A stretch of 64,000 nt of DNA. Source: Candidatus Izemoplasma sp. GTDB lineage: Bacteria; Bacillota_I; Bacilli_A; Izemoplasmatales; Izemoplasmataceae. A program made the position numbers and the translations under genes. Positions 56,874 through 64,000 of this stretch are shown piece by piece. A model generated the notes under the pieces. The model was not told the DNA's origin. It saw only the letters and a program-made list of their open reading frames with translations, and ran no database searches. The stretch lies in assembly GCA_007132465.1 (NCBI GenBank), contig SLOP01000024.1, positions 1 to 64,000 on the forward strand, given 5' to 3'. The first letter of the stretch is position 1; each line of letters opens with the position of its first letter.

Positions 56874-57980
56874 TCAAAAAATCATGAAGACTTCGTTGCC
56901 GAGTAGCATGCCTTTATGGGTTAGACGAAGGTTTCCCTTCACCACTTCAATCAATCCGTTGTCGCGGGCTTTTTCAAGCGCCGGGTAGTGTGTGAAAACA
57001 TCGACGCCATGCCGTGTATGCATGGTTTTTAGCGATACACCCTCACGGAGACGAAGGCCCATGATTAACGTGTCTTTAATCCCCTCATCAGGATCGTCAG
57101 CGACCACCGGACTCGTGTGGTTTTCCAAGCGTTCCAGGTAATCTTTTACCCGCGGTGTGTTGAGGAGACGGCGATTGCCTTCGTGTCCATGCGCACCCAC
57201 GCCGAGACCGACGTACTCACGGTTTTCCCAATACATGCGGTTATGGGCCGATTCGCAACTTGGTTTGGCGAAGTTGCTGATTTCATAATGGGTGTATCCA
57301 TGGGTTGTCAAGGTGTCGATGACTGCGTTGAACATGTCGGCTTCGGTGTCTTCATCGGCTGGCGTCACCTCGCCTTGATCAATCAACGTCTTCAGACGTG
57401 TTCCTTCTTCAACAATGAGGCTATAAGCAGAGACGTGGGTTGGGTCGAGACGCACAATCTCATCAAGGTCGTGGCGGAGTTCCGCCATGGTCTGATTGGG
57501 AAGCGCAAAGATTAGATCGAGGTTAATGTTCATGATGCCGGCTGTTTGCAAACGCAAAACGGCCTGGAAAACGTCGGCGGGTTCATGGGTACGACGCAAA
57601 AAGCGAAGCGCGTCAGGATGGAAGGTTTGAACACCCAGTGAGACGCGATTGATGCCCAAGCGCTTAAAGAGCGCTGCCTTAGCTTCGGTGATGTCTTCGG
57701 GGTTGGCTTCAATGGTGACTTCTTGCAAACTCGCAGGAAGGATGACCTCGGCGATGGCATCAAATATCAAACGAAGGTCGTCATCGTCTAAAAGCGATGG
57801 TGTGCCACCGCCAAGGTAAAGGGTGGTCGCGCCGTTGAGTCGATCGGCCGCCATGGCGATTTCACGACAGAGCGCCTCGACGTAGCGGCGATGTCTTTTG
57901 GGTTTGGCGACCTCTTTGATGAAATCACAGTACGTACAAATTACGCGACAAAACGGGATGTGAACGTAGATGCCTTTCAT
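56874..57980 (-). CDS. hemW: Heme chaperone / radical SAM protein HemW
   Basis: A radical SAM protein thought to deliver heme (formerly called an oxygen-independent coproporphyrinogen oxidase). From the ATG at 57980 it has 368 residues. The cluster motif is CRVICTYCDF (CX3CX2C) near residue 10. The HemW-type Glu-Gly block YLGGGTPSLL and the C-terminal HNRMYWENREYVGLGVGAHG are present. That set fits HemW rather than true HemN. It lies directly after lepA as in Bacillus. The ribosome binding site (GGGTGAT) is weak. Confidence 0.92.
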   Translation of the reverse strand: MKGIYVHIPFCRVICTYCDFIKEVAKPKRHRRYVEALCREIAMAADRLNGATTLYLGGGTPSLLDDDDLRLIFDAIAEVILPASLQEVTIEANPEDITEAKAALFKRLGINRVSLGVQTFHPDALRFLRRTHEPADVFQAVLRLQTAGIMNINLDLIFALPNQTMAELRHDLDEIVRLDPTHVSAYSLIVEEGTRLKTLIDQGEVTPADEDTEADMFNAVIDTLTTHGYTHYEISNFAKPSCESAHNRMYWENREYVGLGVGAHGHEGNRRLLNTPRVKDYLERLENHTSPVVADDPDEGIKDTLIMGLRLREGVSLKTMHTRHGVDVFTHYPALEKARDNGLIEVVKGNLRLTHKGMLLGNEVFMIF

Positions 57981-58001
57981 GCCATCACCCGCCTTCATTG
58001 T

Positions 58002-58029
58002 ATCATACAACCGTTTCTTGTCGTGCGAA
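58002..58029 (-). promoter_or_regulatory. Putative promoter of hemW-xerD-deoB
   Basis: Minus-strand TTCGCA, a 16-base spacer and TATGAT, about 22 bases upstream of hemW. Confidence 0.5.
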
Positions 58030-58056
58030 AAGGCACCCCTAGGCGGGATGCCATGA

Positions 58057-59889
58057 TTAATCGTCAAGAGAAAGCACGGTCAAAAACGCTTCTTGGGGCA
58101 CGTCAACGTTGCCGACGCTTTTCATGCGCTTTTTGCCTTCTTTTTGTTTTTCAAGCAGTTTCTTCTTGCGGCTCACGTCGCCGCCATAACATTTGGCAAG
58201 GACGTTTTTTCGCATCGCACGGATGGTGCTTCGCGCGATGATTTTATTGTGGATTGCGGCTTGGACAGGCACTTCAAACATGTGCCTCGGGATTAAGTCT
58301 TTCAGTTTTTCAGTGATGGCTTTGCCGCGACGATAAGCAAACTCACGGTGCACAATCGTCGACAGCGCGTCGACCGAATGGCCGTTGATTAAGATGTCCA
58401 TCTTTACCAGTTTACTGGCTTGATAACTGTGAAACTCATAATCGAGTGACGCGTAGCCTTTGCTTTGTGATTTCAGTTTATCAAAGAAATCATACACAAT
58501 TTCTAACAGCGGCATATGATAGATGAGTTGGACGCGTGCGTCGCCTAAGTATTTCATGGTTTGGAACCGGCCGCGTTTGCTTTGGCACAGTTCCATGATG
58601 TTGCCCACGTAATCCTTGGGCGTCAATAAGGTCGCTTCAACGAACGGCTCTTCGATGCGGTCGATGTGTTGGGTTTCCGGCATCAGCGACGGGTTGTCGA
58701 TTTTCTTCATCGTGCCATCGGTTTGATGCACGTGATACACGACGCTGGGTGCGGTGGCGATTAAGTCAATCTTAAACTCGCGTTCAATGCGTTCTTGGAT
58801 GATCTCCATGTGCAACATCCCTAAAAACCCGGTGCGGAACCCAAACCCAAGGGCTTGAGACGTTTCCGGTTCGTAGATGAGGCTCGCATCGTTCAGTTTC
58901 AGTCGTTCGAGCGCTTCACGTAGGTCATTGTAGTCGTTTGAATCAATCGGAAATAACCCGCAATACACCATTGGACTAAGCGGACGATACCCGGGGAGTG
59001 GTGCGTCGGCTGCCTTCTTTTTTAAGGTGATGGTATCGCCGACGCGAACGTCTGAGGCGTTCTTAATTGACGCGGTAAGGTAGCCGACGTCGCCGGGTCC
59101 TAAGGCAGCACGCGGGGTTTGTTTGGGAGTCATCACCCCGACTTCCACCACTTCAAAGGTTTTACCTGTTGACATAATTTTGATAATGTCACCTTTTTCA
59201 ACGGTGCCATCTACGATACGGATGGAAGGCACGATGCCGCGATAGGGGTCGTAAAACGAATCGAATATAAGCGCCTTAAGTGGTTTATCCACGTCGCCTT
59301 TAGGGGCAGGAATGTCGGTGACGAGTCGGTTGATGATTTCCTCGATGCCGATGCCTTCTTTGGCGCTTGTCAAAACCGCGTGGGAGGCGTCAAGCCCGAT
59401 GACGTCTTCGATGTCCTTACGGACTTTCTCGACGTCGGCGGCGGGAAGGTCAATTTTATTGATGACGGGAATGATTTCGAGGTTATTGTCTATGGCGAGG
59501 TAGACGTTGGCTAAGGTTTGTGCTTCAATCCCCTGGGCGGCGTCCACAACCAAAAGCGCGCCTTCGCAGGCGGCGAGGCTTCGGGAAACTTCATAGGTGA
59601 AATCGACGTGCCCCGGTGTATCGATCAAATGAAATACGTAGGCGTTGCCATCGCTGTGAACGTGGTTGATTTCCACTGCGTTCAGTTTGATGGTGATGCC
59701 GCGTTCGCGTTCGAGGTCCATCGAGTCCAGCATCTGTTCGCGCATCTCTCGTGCCGTAATCGATTTGGTGTGTTCCAAAATACGATCAGCGAGGGTGCTT
59801 TTGCCGTGATCAATGTGCGCGATGATGGAGAAATTTCTGATGCGCTGTTGGCGCGCTTTAAGCGCGTCGATTTGTGCTTTGTCGGCCAT
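58057..59889 (-). CDS. lepA: Elongation factor 4 (LepA)
   Basis: A ribosome-bound GTPase that back-translocates stalled ribosomes and aids subunit assembly. The 610-residue length is normal. The P-loop [13 protein letters not shown] is at about 23-35, and the G-domain block DTPGHVDF and the NKIDLPAA box are present. The C-terminal domain typical of LepA ([15 protein letters not shown] and the basic tail) distinguishes it from EF-G. GGAAG precedes the ATG. It has its own promoter. Confidence 0.97.
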   Translation of the reverse strand: MADKAQIDALKARQQRIRNFSIIAHIDHGKSTLADRILEHTKSITAREMREQMLDSMDLERERGITIKLNAVEINHVHSDGNAYVFHLIDTPGHVDFTYEVSRSLAACEGALLVVDAAQGIEAQTLANVYLAIDNNLEIIPVINKIDLPAADVEKVRKDIEDVIGLDASHAVLTSAKEGIGIEEIINRLVTDIPAPKGDVDKPLKALIFDSFYDPYRGIVPSIRIVDGTVEKGDIIKIMSTGKTFEVVEVGVMTPKQTPRAALGPGDVGYLTASIKNASDVRVGDTITLKKKAADAPLPGYRPLSPMVYCGLFPIDSNDYNDLREALERLKLNDASLIYEPETSQALGFGFRTGFLGMLHMEIIQERIEREFKIDLIATAPSVVYHVHQTDGTMKKIDNPSLMPETQHIDRIEEPFVEATLLTPKDYVGNIMELCQSKRGRFQTMKYLGDARVQLIYHMPLLEIVYDFFDKLKSQSKGYASLDYEFHSYQASKLVKMDILINGHSVDALSTIVHREFAYRRGKAITEKLKDLIPRHMFEVPVQAAIHNKIIARSTIRAMRKNVLAKCYGGDVSRKKKLLEKQKEGKKRMKSVGNVDVPQEAFLTVLSLDD

Positions 59890-59917
59890 GTGAATCTTCC
59901 TTTCAACGCCGTAGATT

Positions 59918-59946
59918 ATTGTACACTATCCCAGGCGTTTATGCAA
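59918..59946 (-). promoter_or_regulatory. Promoter of lepA
   Basis: Minus-strand TTGCAT, a 17-base spacer and TACAAT, 28 bases upstream of the lepA start. Confidence 0.75.
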
Positions 59947-59967
59947 TTCTCAAACGTGAAAAGTGAA

Positions 59968-59993
59968 AAGGAAAAGGCGCCCGAAGGCGCCTT
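59968..59993 (-). terminator. Terminator of rnpB
   Basis: Stem AAGGCGCC/GGCGCCTT around TTCG followed on the minus strand by TTCCTTTTC, directly after the RNA's 3' end. Confidence 0.85.
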
Positions 59994-59997
59994 TGAT

Positions 59998-60352
59998 AAA
60001 CCACGTTTTCATAAGCCATGTTCTGTGCCTTTTCAGGCGACAATCATTTATCTGCGGTCGATGACCGCCCCTTCGTCGGTTCGTTTCCCGTTGAAGGGCG
60101 CCCCTACCATGTTTTGGGTTTCTAGCTTGCGGGGTTTACCCGTTCCACTCCGAAGATTGCTCCTCGGCATCGTCACTGTGGCACTTTTAAAGGGTCCAAC
60201 GCCCTGAAGGGCGCCTACCCAGCCGTCACCCTTGCGGGTGCCTGACGTTATGGTTTCCGTCAGCACAATCACTACGGGCATCACAGCCCGTGCTAGCATG
60301 GACTTTCCTAACCCGCCCGAAGGCGAGCTCGATTGTCAAAAACGTAGTTTAC
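59998..60352 (-). ncRNA. rnpB: RNase P RNA (Bacillus-type, class B)
   Basis: The minus strand shows the conserved RNase P blocks in order: GGAAAGTCCATGCTAGCACG, then GTGCCACAGTGACGATG, GGAGTGGAACGGGTAAACCCC, AGAAACCCAAAACATGGTAGG, AGATAAATGATTG and ACAGAACATGGCTTAT. These match the Bacillus class B RNA closely. The ends pair as helix P1 (AAACTACGTTTT with AAAACGTGGTTT, one G-U). That sets the RNA near 60352 to 59998. The 5' end lies only about 4 bases after the pnp stop, and I see no good promoter there. Confidence 0.97.
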
Positions 60353-60355
60353 AAA

Positions 60356-62545
60356 CTATTTCTTGTCTTTGTCGCGACGCGGTGGTCTGGGTCGCGGGTT
60401 TCCTCTTGGTTTATCGTCTTGTTCAGGCATGCCTTCTGGACGGGGAAGCACGGCCTTGCGTGACAAATCAATGCGGCCGCGATCATCGATGCCGATGACC
60501 TTGACCTTAACCACATCGTTGAGCTTCACCACATCTTCCACGCGGTTGACACGTTCGTGGGCGAGCTTCGAAATATGACACAATCCATCGGTGCCTTTCC
60601 ACAGTTCAATGAAGCATCCAAACTTTTCGATGCGCACGACTTTACCGTCGTAAATTTCGCCAACTTCGGCGACACGGACCAGCTCTTCGATGCGTTTCAT
60701 GGCGCAATTAATCGGGTCCATCTCGGTGTGCATGATGGTCACTTGACCGTCTTGCTCGATGTCGATGCTAACGTTGTCGCACTCATCGATGATTTTCGAA
60801 ATGATTTTCCCACCCGGTCCGATGACGTCACGGATTTTGTCTGGATCGATGACCATCACTTTCACCTTCGGTGCATGTTTCGACACTTCAGGACGCGGTT
60901 CAGGAATCGCTTCAAGCATGTTATCAAGCACTTTCAATCGTGCCACACGAGCTTGTTCAAGCGCTTCTTCAAGAATTTCGCGGCTTAAGCCATCAATTTT
61001 GATGTCCATTTGCAACGCGGTAATGCCGGCTTTTGAACCGGCCACTTTGAAATCCATGTCTCCAAGGTGATCTTCGAGTCCTTGAATGTCGGTGAGCACA
61101 CGGTTTGTGTCACCGTCTTTGATGAGGCCCATGGCAATGCCGGCAATCGGTGCTTTGAGCGGCACACCGGCAGCCATCAAGCTCATGCACGCGGCACAGA
61201 TGGATGCTTGTGACGTGGACCCGTTGCTTTCAAGGATTTCCGAAACCACTCGTACCGTGTAAGGAAAGTCCTCTTCATTGGGCATGACTTGCGCGATGGC
61301 GCGTTCACCAAGGGCTCCATGACCAATTTCGCGGCGACCTGGTGGACCGTAGCGTCCGTTTTCACCGACGCTATATGCAGGGAAGTTATAATGCAACATG
61401 AAGCGTTTGTTTTCCACTTCGGTTAGACCATCGATGATTTGGTACTCACCGCGGGCACCGAGCGTGGTAAGCGATAGCGCCTGAGTTTGGCCACGGGTGA
61501 ACATGGCGCTTCCGTGTGTTAGTTCGAATAAATCGACTTCGGATTTAAGCGCGCGCACTTCGGTGAGTGGGCGCCCGTCGGGACGGATTGTCTCTTCGAC
61601 GATGCGGCGACGCACTTCGGCCTTGACGATGTCGTCCATGTACGTTTTGGCTTGTTTGCGTTTCTTTTTGAAATCTTCTTTGTCGAGATCACCGTACTTG
61701 TTTTCAAGGCCTTCGTCGATGACATTGTGGATCGCCTCAAAAGCTATGGAACGTTCTTCGCGATCCGTGACTCGTGCCGCTTGAATAAGGTTTTCACGCG
61801 CTTCATCGTCGATGAAACGCTTGAGGGTTTCATCTGGCTGCGGTGTCTCAAAGGCGATGTTTTCTTGTCCCAGTTCGGCGACGATGTTTTCTTGGAACGC
61901 GACGAGTTTCTTAATCCATTCATGCCCAAAAAGCATCGCATCGAGCATGTCGGCTTCCGGCACTTGTTTGGCACCGGCTTCAACCATGTTGATGGCGTGT
62001 TTGGTGCCCGCCACAATCAAGTCGATGTCCGATTTTTCGAGATCTTCTTCGGTTGGGTTGAGGACGAACTCTCCATCAAGGCGACCGACGTGCACACCAG
62101 CAATCGGGCCATCGAAAGGCATCGGGCTCAAGGCGAGCGTCAAACTGCTTCCGAACATCGCCGTCATCGGCGGTGTGCGATCATAGTTCCCTGATAAGAC
62201 GGTGTTGATGATTTGGACGTCATGACGGAATCCGTCCGGGAACAACGGGCGGAGCGGACGGTCGATTAGCCGCGCTGTCAACGTCTCTTGATCTGAAGGT
62301 TTCCCTTCTCGTTTGAAAAATCCCCCCGGGATTTTCCCGGCCGCATACAGTTTCTCAGTGTACATCACGTGCAGCGGGAAGAAATCGAGTTCCACAGGTT
62401 TTCTTGATGCCTGTGTCACGCTTAACACCGCGGTATCATCGTAACGGATGATCGCGGCTGCGGTCGCTTGTTTGGCGACACCGCCGATTTCGACGCTGAG
62501 ATTACGGCCGTTGAAGTCCATCGTGTAAATTTTGGCTTCTGACAT
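60356..62545 (-). CDS. pnp: Polyribonucleotide nucleotidyltransferase
   Basis: 3'-5' phosphorolytic exoribonuclease for mRNA decay. The 729-residue protein has two RNase PH-like domains, an alpha domain between them, then KH (VMVIDPDKIRDVIGPGGKIISKIIDE) and S1 (GEIYDGKVVRIEKFGCFIEL). The second PH core has the catalytic block LKAPIAGIAMGLI and DHLGDMDFKVAGSKAGITALQMDIK. A short basic, Pro/Arg-rich tail ends the protein. GAGAGGA precedes the ATG. rnpB follows almost directly. Confidence 0.97.
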   Translation of the reverse strand: MSEAKIYTMDFNGRNLSVEIGGVAKQATAAAIIRYDDTAVLSVTQASRKPVELDFFPLHVMYTEKLYAAGKIPGGFFKREGKPSDQETLTARLIDRPLRPLFPDGFRHDVQIINTVLSGNYDRTPPMTAMFGSSLTLALSPMPFDGPIAGVHVGRLDGEFVLNPTEEDLEKSDIDLIVAGTKHAINMVEAGAKQVPEADMLDAMLFGHEWIKKLVAFQENIVAELGQENIAFETPQPDETLKRFIDDEARENLIQAARVTDREERSIAFEAIHNVIDEGLENKYGDLDKEDFKKKRKQAKTYMDDIVKAEVRRRIVEETIRPDGRPLTEVRALKSEVDLFELTHGSAMFTRGQTQALSLTTLGARGEYQIIDGLTEVENKRFMLHYNFPAYSVGENGRYGPPGRREIGHGALGERAIAQVMPNEEDFPYTVRVVSEILESNGSTSQASICAACMSLMAAGVPLKAPIAGIAMGLIKDGDTNRVLTDIQGLEDHLGDMDFKVAGSKAGITALQMDIKIDGLSREILEEALEQARVARLKVLDNMLEAIPEPRPEVSKHAPKVKVMVIDPDKIRDVIGPGGKIISKIIDECDNVSIDIEQDGQVTIMHTEMDPINCAMKRIEELVRVAEVGEIYDGKVVRIEKFGCFIELWKGTDGLCHISKLAHERVNRVEDVVKLNDVVKVKVIGIDDRGRIDLSRKAVLPRPEGMPEQDDKPRGNPRPRPPRRDKDKK

Positions 62546-62584
62546 TTGTTTTCCTCTCTTCTCTTATCTTTTCTACATTTAATT

Positions 62585-62608
62585 ATCATAACATATTAAG
62601 CGCTTAAT
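62585..62608. promoter_or_regulatory. Palindromic site and -10 box upstream of pnp
   Basis: A 14-base palindrome ATTAAGCGCTTAAT at 62595-62608 lies just upstream of a minus-strand TATGAT (62585-62590), about 40 bases before pnp. It would overlap the -35 region, so it could be an operator. No regulator is assigned. Confidence 0.45.
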
Positions 62609-62684
62609 GTATAGTAATAGCTTTTCACAAGCGGCTTCTCACACGGTGTGCATTTTTCTTTTTTTCCCATCCATCCACCCGAAT

Positions 62685-62716
62685 GAAAACCCGTCCAACG
62701 CAGAGCCGTTGGACGG
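62685..62716 (-). terminator. Terminator after the UPF0316 gene
   Basis: Ten-base stem CCGTCCAACG/CGTTGGACGG followed by GTTTTC on the minus strand, shortly past the stop codon. Confidence 0.85.
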
Positions 62717-62721
62717 ATTGA

Positions 62722-63291
62722 TTATTTTCGTAAGATGCCGTGACCACCGTACATGGGGCGAATGTCGTTGACGCTGATGACGACGTCTTTTTGGAAAGAC
62801 TTTATCAGGTCAATGGTTTTGTCGATGTTGCGGCGTGGGACGTGCATGTAGAGTATTTCTTTGCGATCGTCTCGTCCATAAGCATCCACGGCGGTGATGG
62901 CAAGGCCGAGTTGGCGAAGTTCTTTCGACAGTTGTTTGCCATGGATTTTTTTGACGATGGCTTGGATGCTGACGCTGCCCAAGGCAAGCCTGTTTTCGAT
63001 GGTGCTGCCAAGGTAGTTTCCGAGTGAGAAAGCCGCGGCGTAAACGATGACTTGATAAGGATCTGTGGTGATGTTGGTCAGCACGCTGGCCGCAAGGATG
63101 ACCCAGATGACAACCTCGAAAAAGCCGATGATTGATCCGAGCAGTTTCACGCCCTTGGTAATGAGCACAATGCGAACGATGGCCATGGCCACTTCGATGA
63201 TTTTGACGAAGAAAATGGCAATGTAGACCCAGGCCGGGGATGAGGGAAGCCAAAACGAGTTTAGCAACGTAAACGCGGTGTCTGATATCAC
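62722..63291 (-). CDS. UPF0316-family membrane protein (DUF2179/DUF5698)
   Basis: A 189-residue protein with about three N-terminal hydrophobic segments (VYIAIFFVKIIEVAMAIVRIV, IIGFFEVVIWVILAA and the next). A soluble DUF2179 domain follows, AIVKKIHGKQLSKELRQLGLAITAVDAYGRDDRKEILYMHVPRR. This is the YebE-type UPF0316 pattern; the function is unknown. The start is a GTG at 63291, with GAGGTG nine bases upstream inside the end of the amidohydrolase gene. Probably co-transcribed with it. Confidence 0.85.
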   Translation of the reverse strand: MISDTAFTLLNSFWLPSSPAWVYIAIFFVKIIEVAMAIVRIVLITKGVKLLGSIIGFFEVVIWVILAASVLTNITTDPYQVIVYAAAFSLGNYLGSTIENRLALGSVSIQAIVKKIHGKQLSKELRQLGLAITAVDAYGRDDRKEILYMHVPRRNIDKTIDLIKSFQKDVVISVNDIRPMYGGHGILRK

Positions 63292-63294
63292 TGG

Positions 63295-64000
63295 TTAACT
63301 CACCTCGTGCACAACGCGACCATCAAGCACCACCAGGGCCGGACGCGTCATGAGATCAAACGGATCGCCGTCCCACATCACGACGTCTGCGTCTTTACCT
63401 TGACTCAGGGATCCGACGCGATCGTCAATGCCATTGAGGCGTGCGGCGTTGATGGTGACGGCTTCGAGCGCTTTTTGTCGGCTCAGACCCTCTTTGACAT
63501 AGAGCCCTGCATGGACCATCGTGACGTCGACGGTGACCACAGGATGGTCGGTCATCAGCGCAAAATCAATGTCGAACTGTTCAAGGACACGGCCGGCCGT
63601 AAAGGATCGATGAATCAATTCGTATTTTGATGAATACCCCAACGTTGGACCAATGATGATGGGCACACCGCTTTCCTTGACCGCTTCGGGAATCAAGTAC
63701 GCTTCGGTGGCGTGATCGATGGTGACGTTCAGGTCAAACTCCTTGGCGATGCGAATGGCAGTCATGATGTCGTCGCTACGGTGAGCGTGGATTTTCACAA
63801 GCATGCCGTCAAACACGCGCATCAGGCTGTGGAGTTTCATGTCGAAATTTGGCTTGTTTGCGCCTTCTTCGCCGGCTTCATGCGCTTTGAGTTGCGCGCG
63901 ATACTCTTTTGCTCTTTGCAGCCACTCACGCATGAGTGCGGCGCTGGCCATCCGTGTTGATGGCGCTTTTTTTTGTTGTGAATAGACGCGCTTCGGGTTT
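63295..64000 (-). CDS. Amidohydrolase, imidazolonepropionase-like (N-terminus cut by window edge)
   Basis: The frame stays open to the right edge: the residues before the first Met read NPKRVYSQQKKAPSTR, a known conserved stretch of the imidazolonepropionase-like amidohydrolases, so the true start lies beyond the window. About 235 residues are seen. The metal-site His pair is in VKIHAHRSDDI, a further His is in DHATEA, and the catalytic Asp is probably in MTDHP. The C-terminal NAARLNGIDDRVGSLSQGKDADVVMWDGDP is typical. Substrate unknown. The UPF0316 gene follows 3 bases later. Confidence 0.88.
   Translation of the reverse strand, partial: NPKRVYSQQKKAPSTRMASAALMREWLQRAKEYRAQLKAHEAGEEGANKPNFDMKLHSLMRVFDGMLVKIHAHRSDDIMTAIRIAKEFDLNVTIDHATEAYLIPEAVKESGVPIIIGPTLGYSSKYELIHRSFTAGRVLEQFDIDFALMTDHPVVTVDVTMVHAGLYVKEGLSRQKALEAVTINAARLNGIDDRVGSLSQGKDADVVMWDGDPFDLMTRPALVVLDGRVVHEVS

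Overview
The window reads as ordinary chromosomal DNA of a Gram-positive (Bacillota-type) bacterium. It has two T-box tRNA-sensing leaders (valS, ileS), a TPP riboswitch with a transcription terminator, a Bacillus-like (class B) RNase P RNA, RNase J, RecU, SepF, an ECF-type thiamine transporter (ThiT) and PdpA-type pyrimidine nucleoside phosphorylase. UGA is used as a stop and UGG codes Trp, so the genetic code is standard. Gene order echoes Bacillus in several blocks: tig-lon-ysxC-valS-folC, ftsZ-yggS(ylmE)-sepF-yggT-ileS, lepA-hemW, and xerD-deoB. My best guess (inference only) is an uncultivated lineage near the base of the Mollicutes, such as Izemoplasmatales, Haloplasmatales or Acholeplasma relatives. 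No mobile element, CRISPR array, tRNA, rRNA or phage gene was seen.

Layout. 1-13.4 kb (minus): CvpA-like membrane protein, folC, valS with T-box, ysxC, lon, a Cof-type HAD phosphatase, tig, a Nudix hydrolase and RNase J, with recU divergent. 14-17.7 kb: glgC-glgA (ADP-glucose and glycogen synthesis) and TPP-regulated thiT. 17.7-25 kb: a VOC protein with a CASTOR/POLLUX-like ion channel, the operon thyA-dfrA-plsC-pdp, a short SSB and a DUF3137-like membrane protein. 25-30.7 kb: an alpha/beta hydrolase, a ymfF/ymfH peptidase pair, and deoD-deoC in which deoC is fused in frame behind a YczE-like membrane protein. 30.7-37 kb: ileS with T-box, an unknown membrane protein, yggT, sepF, yggS and ftsZ. 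37-42.4 kb: tgt and a two-gene acyl-CoA dehydratase activase-like system. 42.7-45.2 kb (plus): an operon of two SHOCT-like proteins, a DUF2089 regulator and an MFS exporter. 45.2-47.3 kb: queA-ruvB. 47.4-53.8 kb (plus): two very large, purely coiled-coil proteins of unknown function under one strong promoter and one terminator. 54-64 kb: a tandem cytochrome-b5-like lipoprotein, then minus-strand deoB, xerD, hemW, lepA, rnpB, pnp, a UPF0316 membrane protein and an amidohydrolase cut by the window edge.

How the genes work together. Nucleoside use is well represented: pdp, deoD, deoC and deoB together take deoxynucleosides to acetaldehyde and glyceraldehyde-3-phosphate, while thyA and dfrA make dTMP. 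Translation and RNA turnover are strongly represented (valS, ileS, lepA, tgt, queA, pnp, rnjA, rnpB). The cell-division set is ftsZ, sepF, yggT and yggS.

The most unusual items are the giant coiled-coil pair, the in-frame YczE-DeoC fusion that keeps an internal ribosome binding site, the shared short helical module in the DUF2089 operon, and an unknown membrane protein where divIVA/ylmH would be expected. No stretch over 300 bases is left unexplained: the 466-base gap between lepA and pnp holds rnpB.
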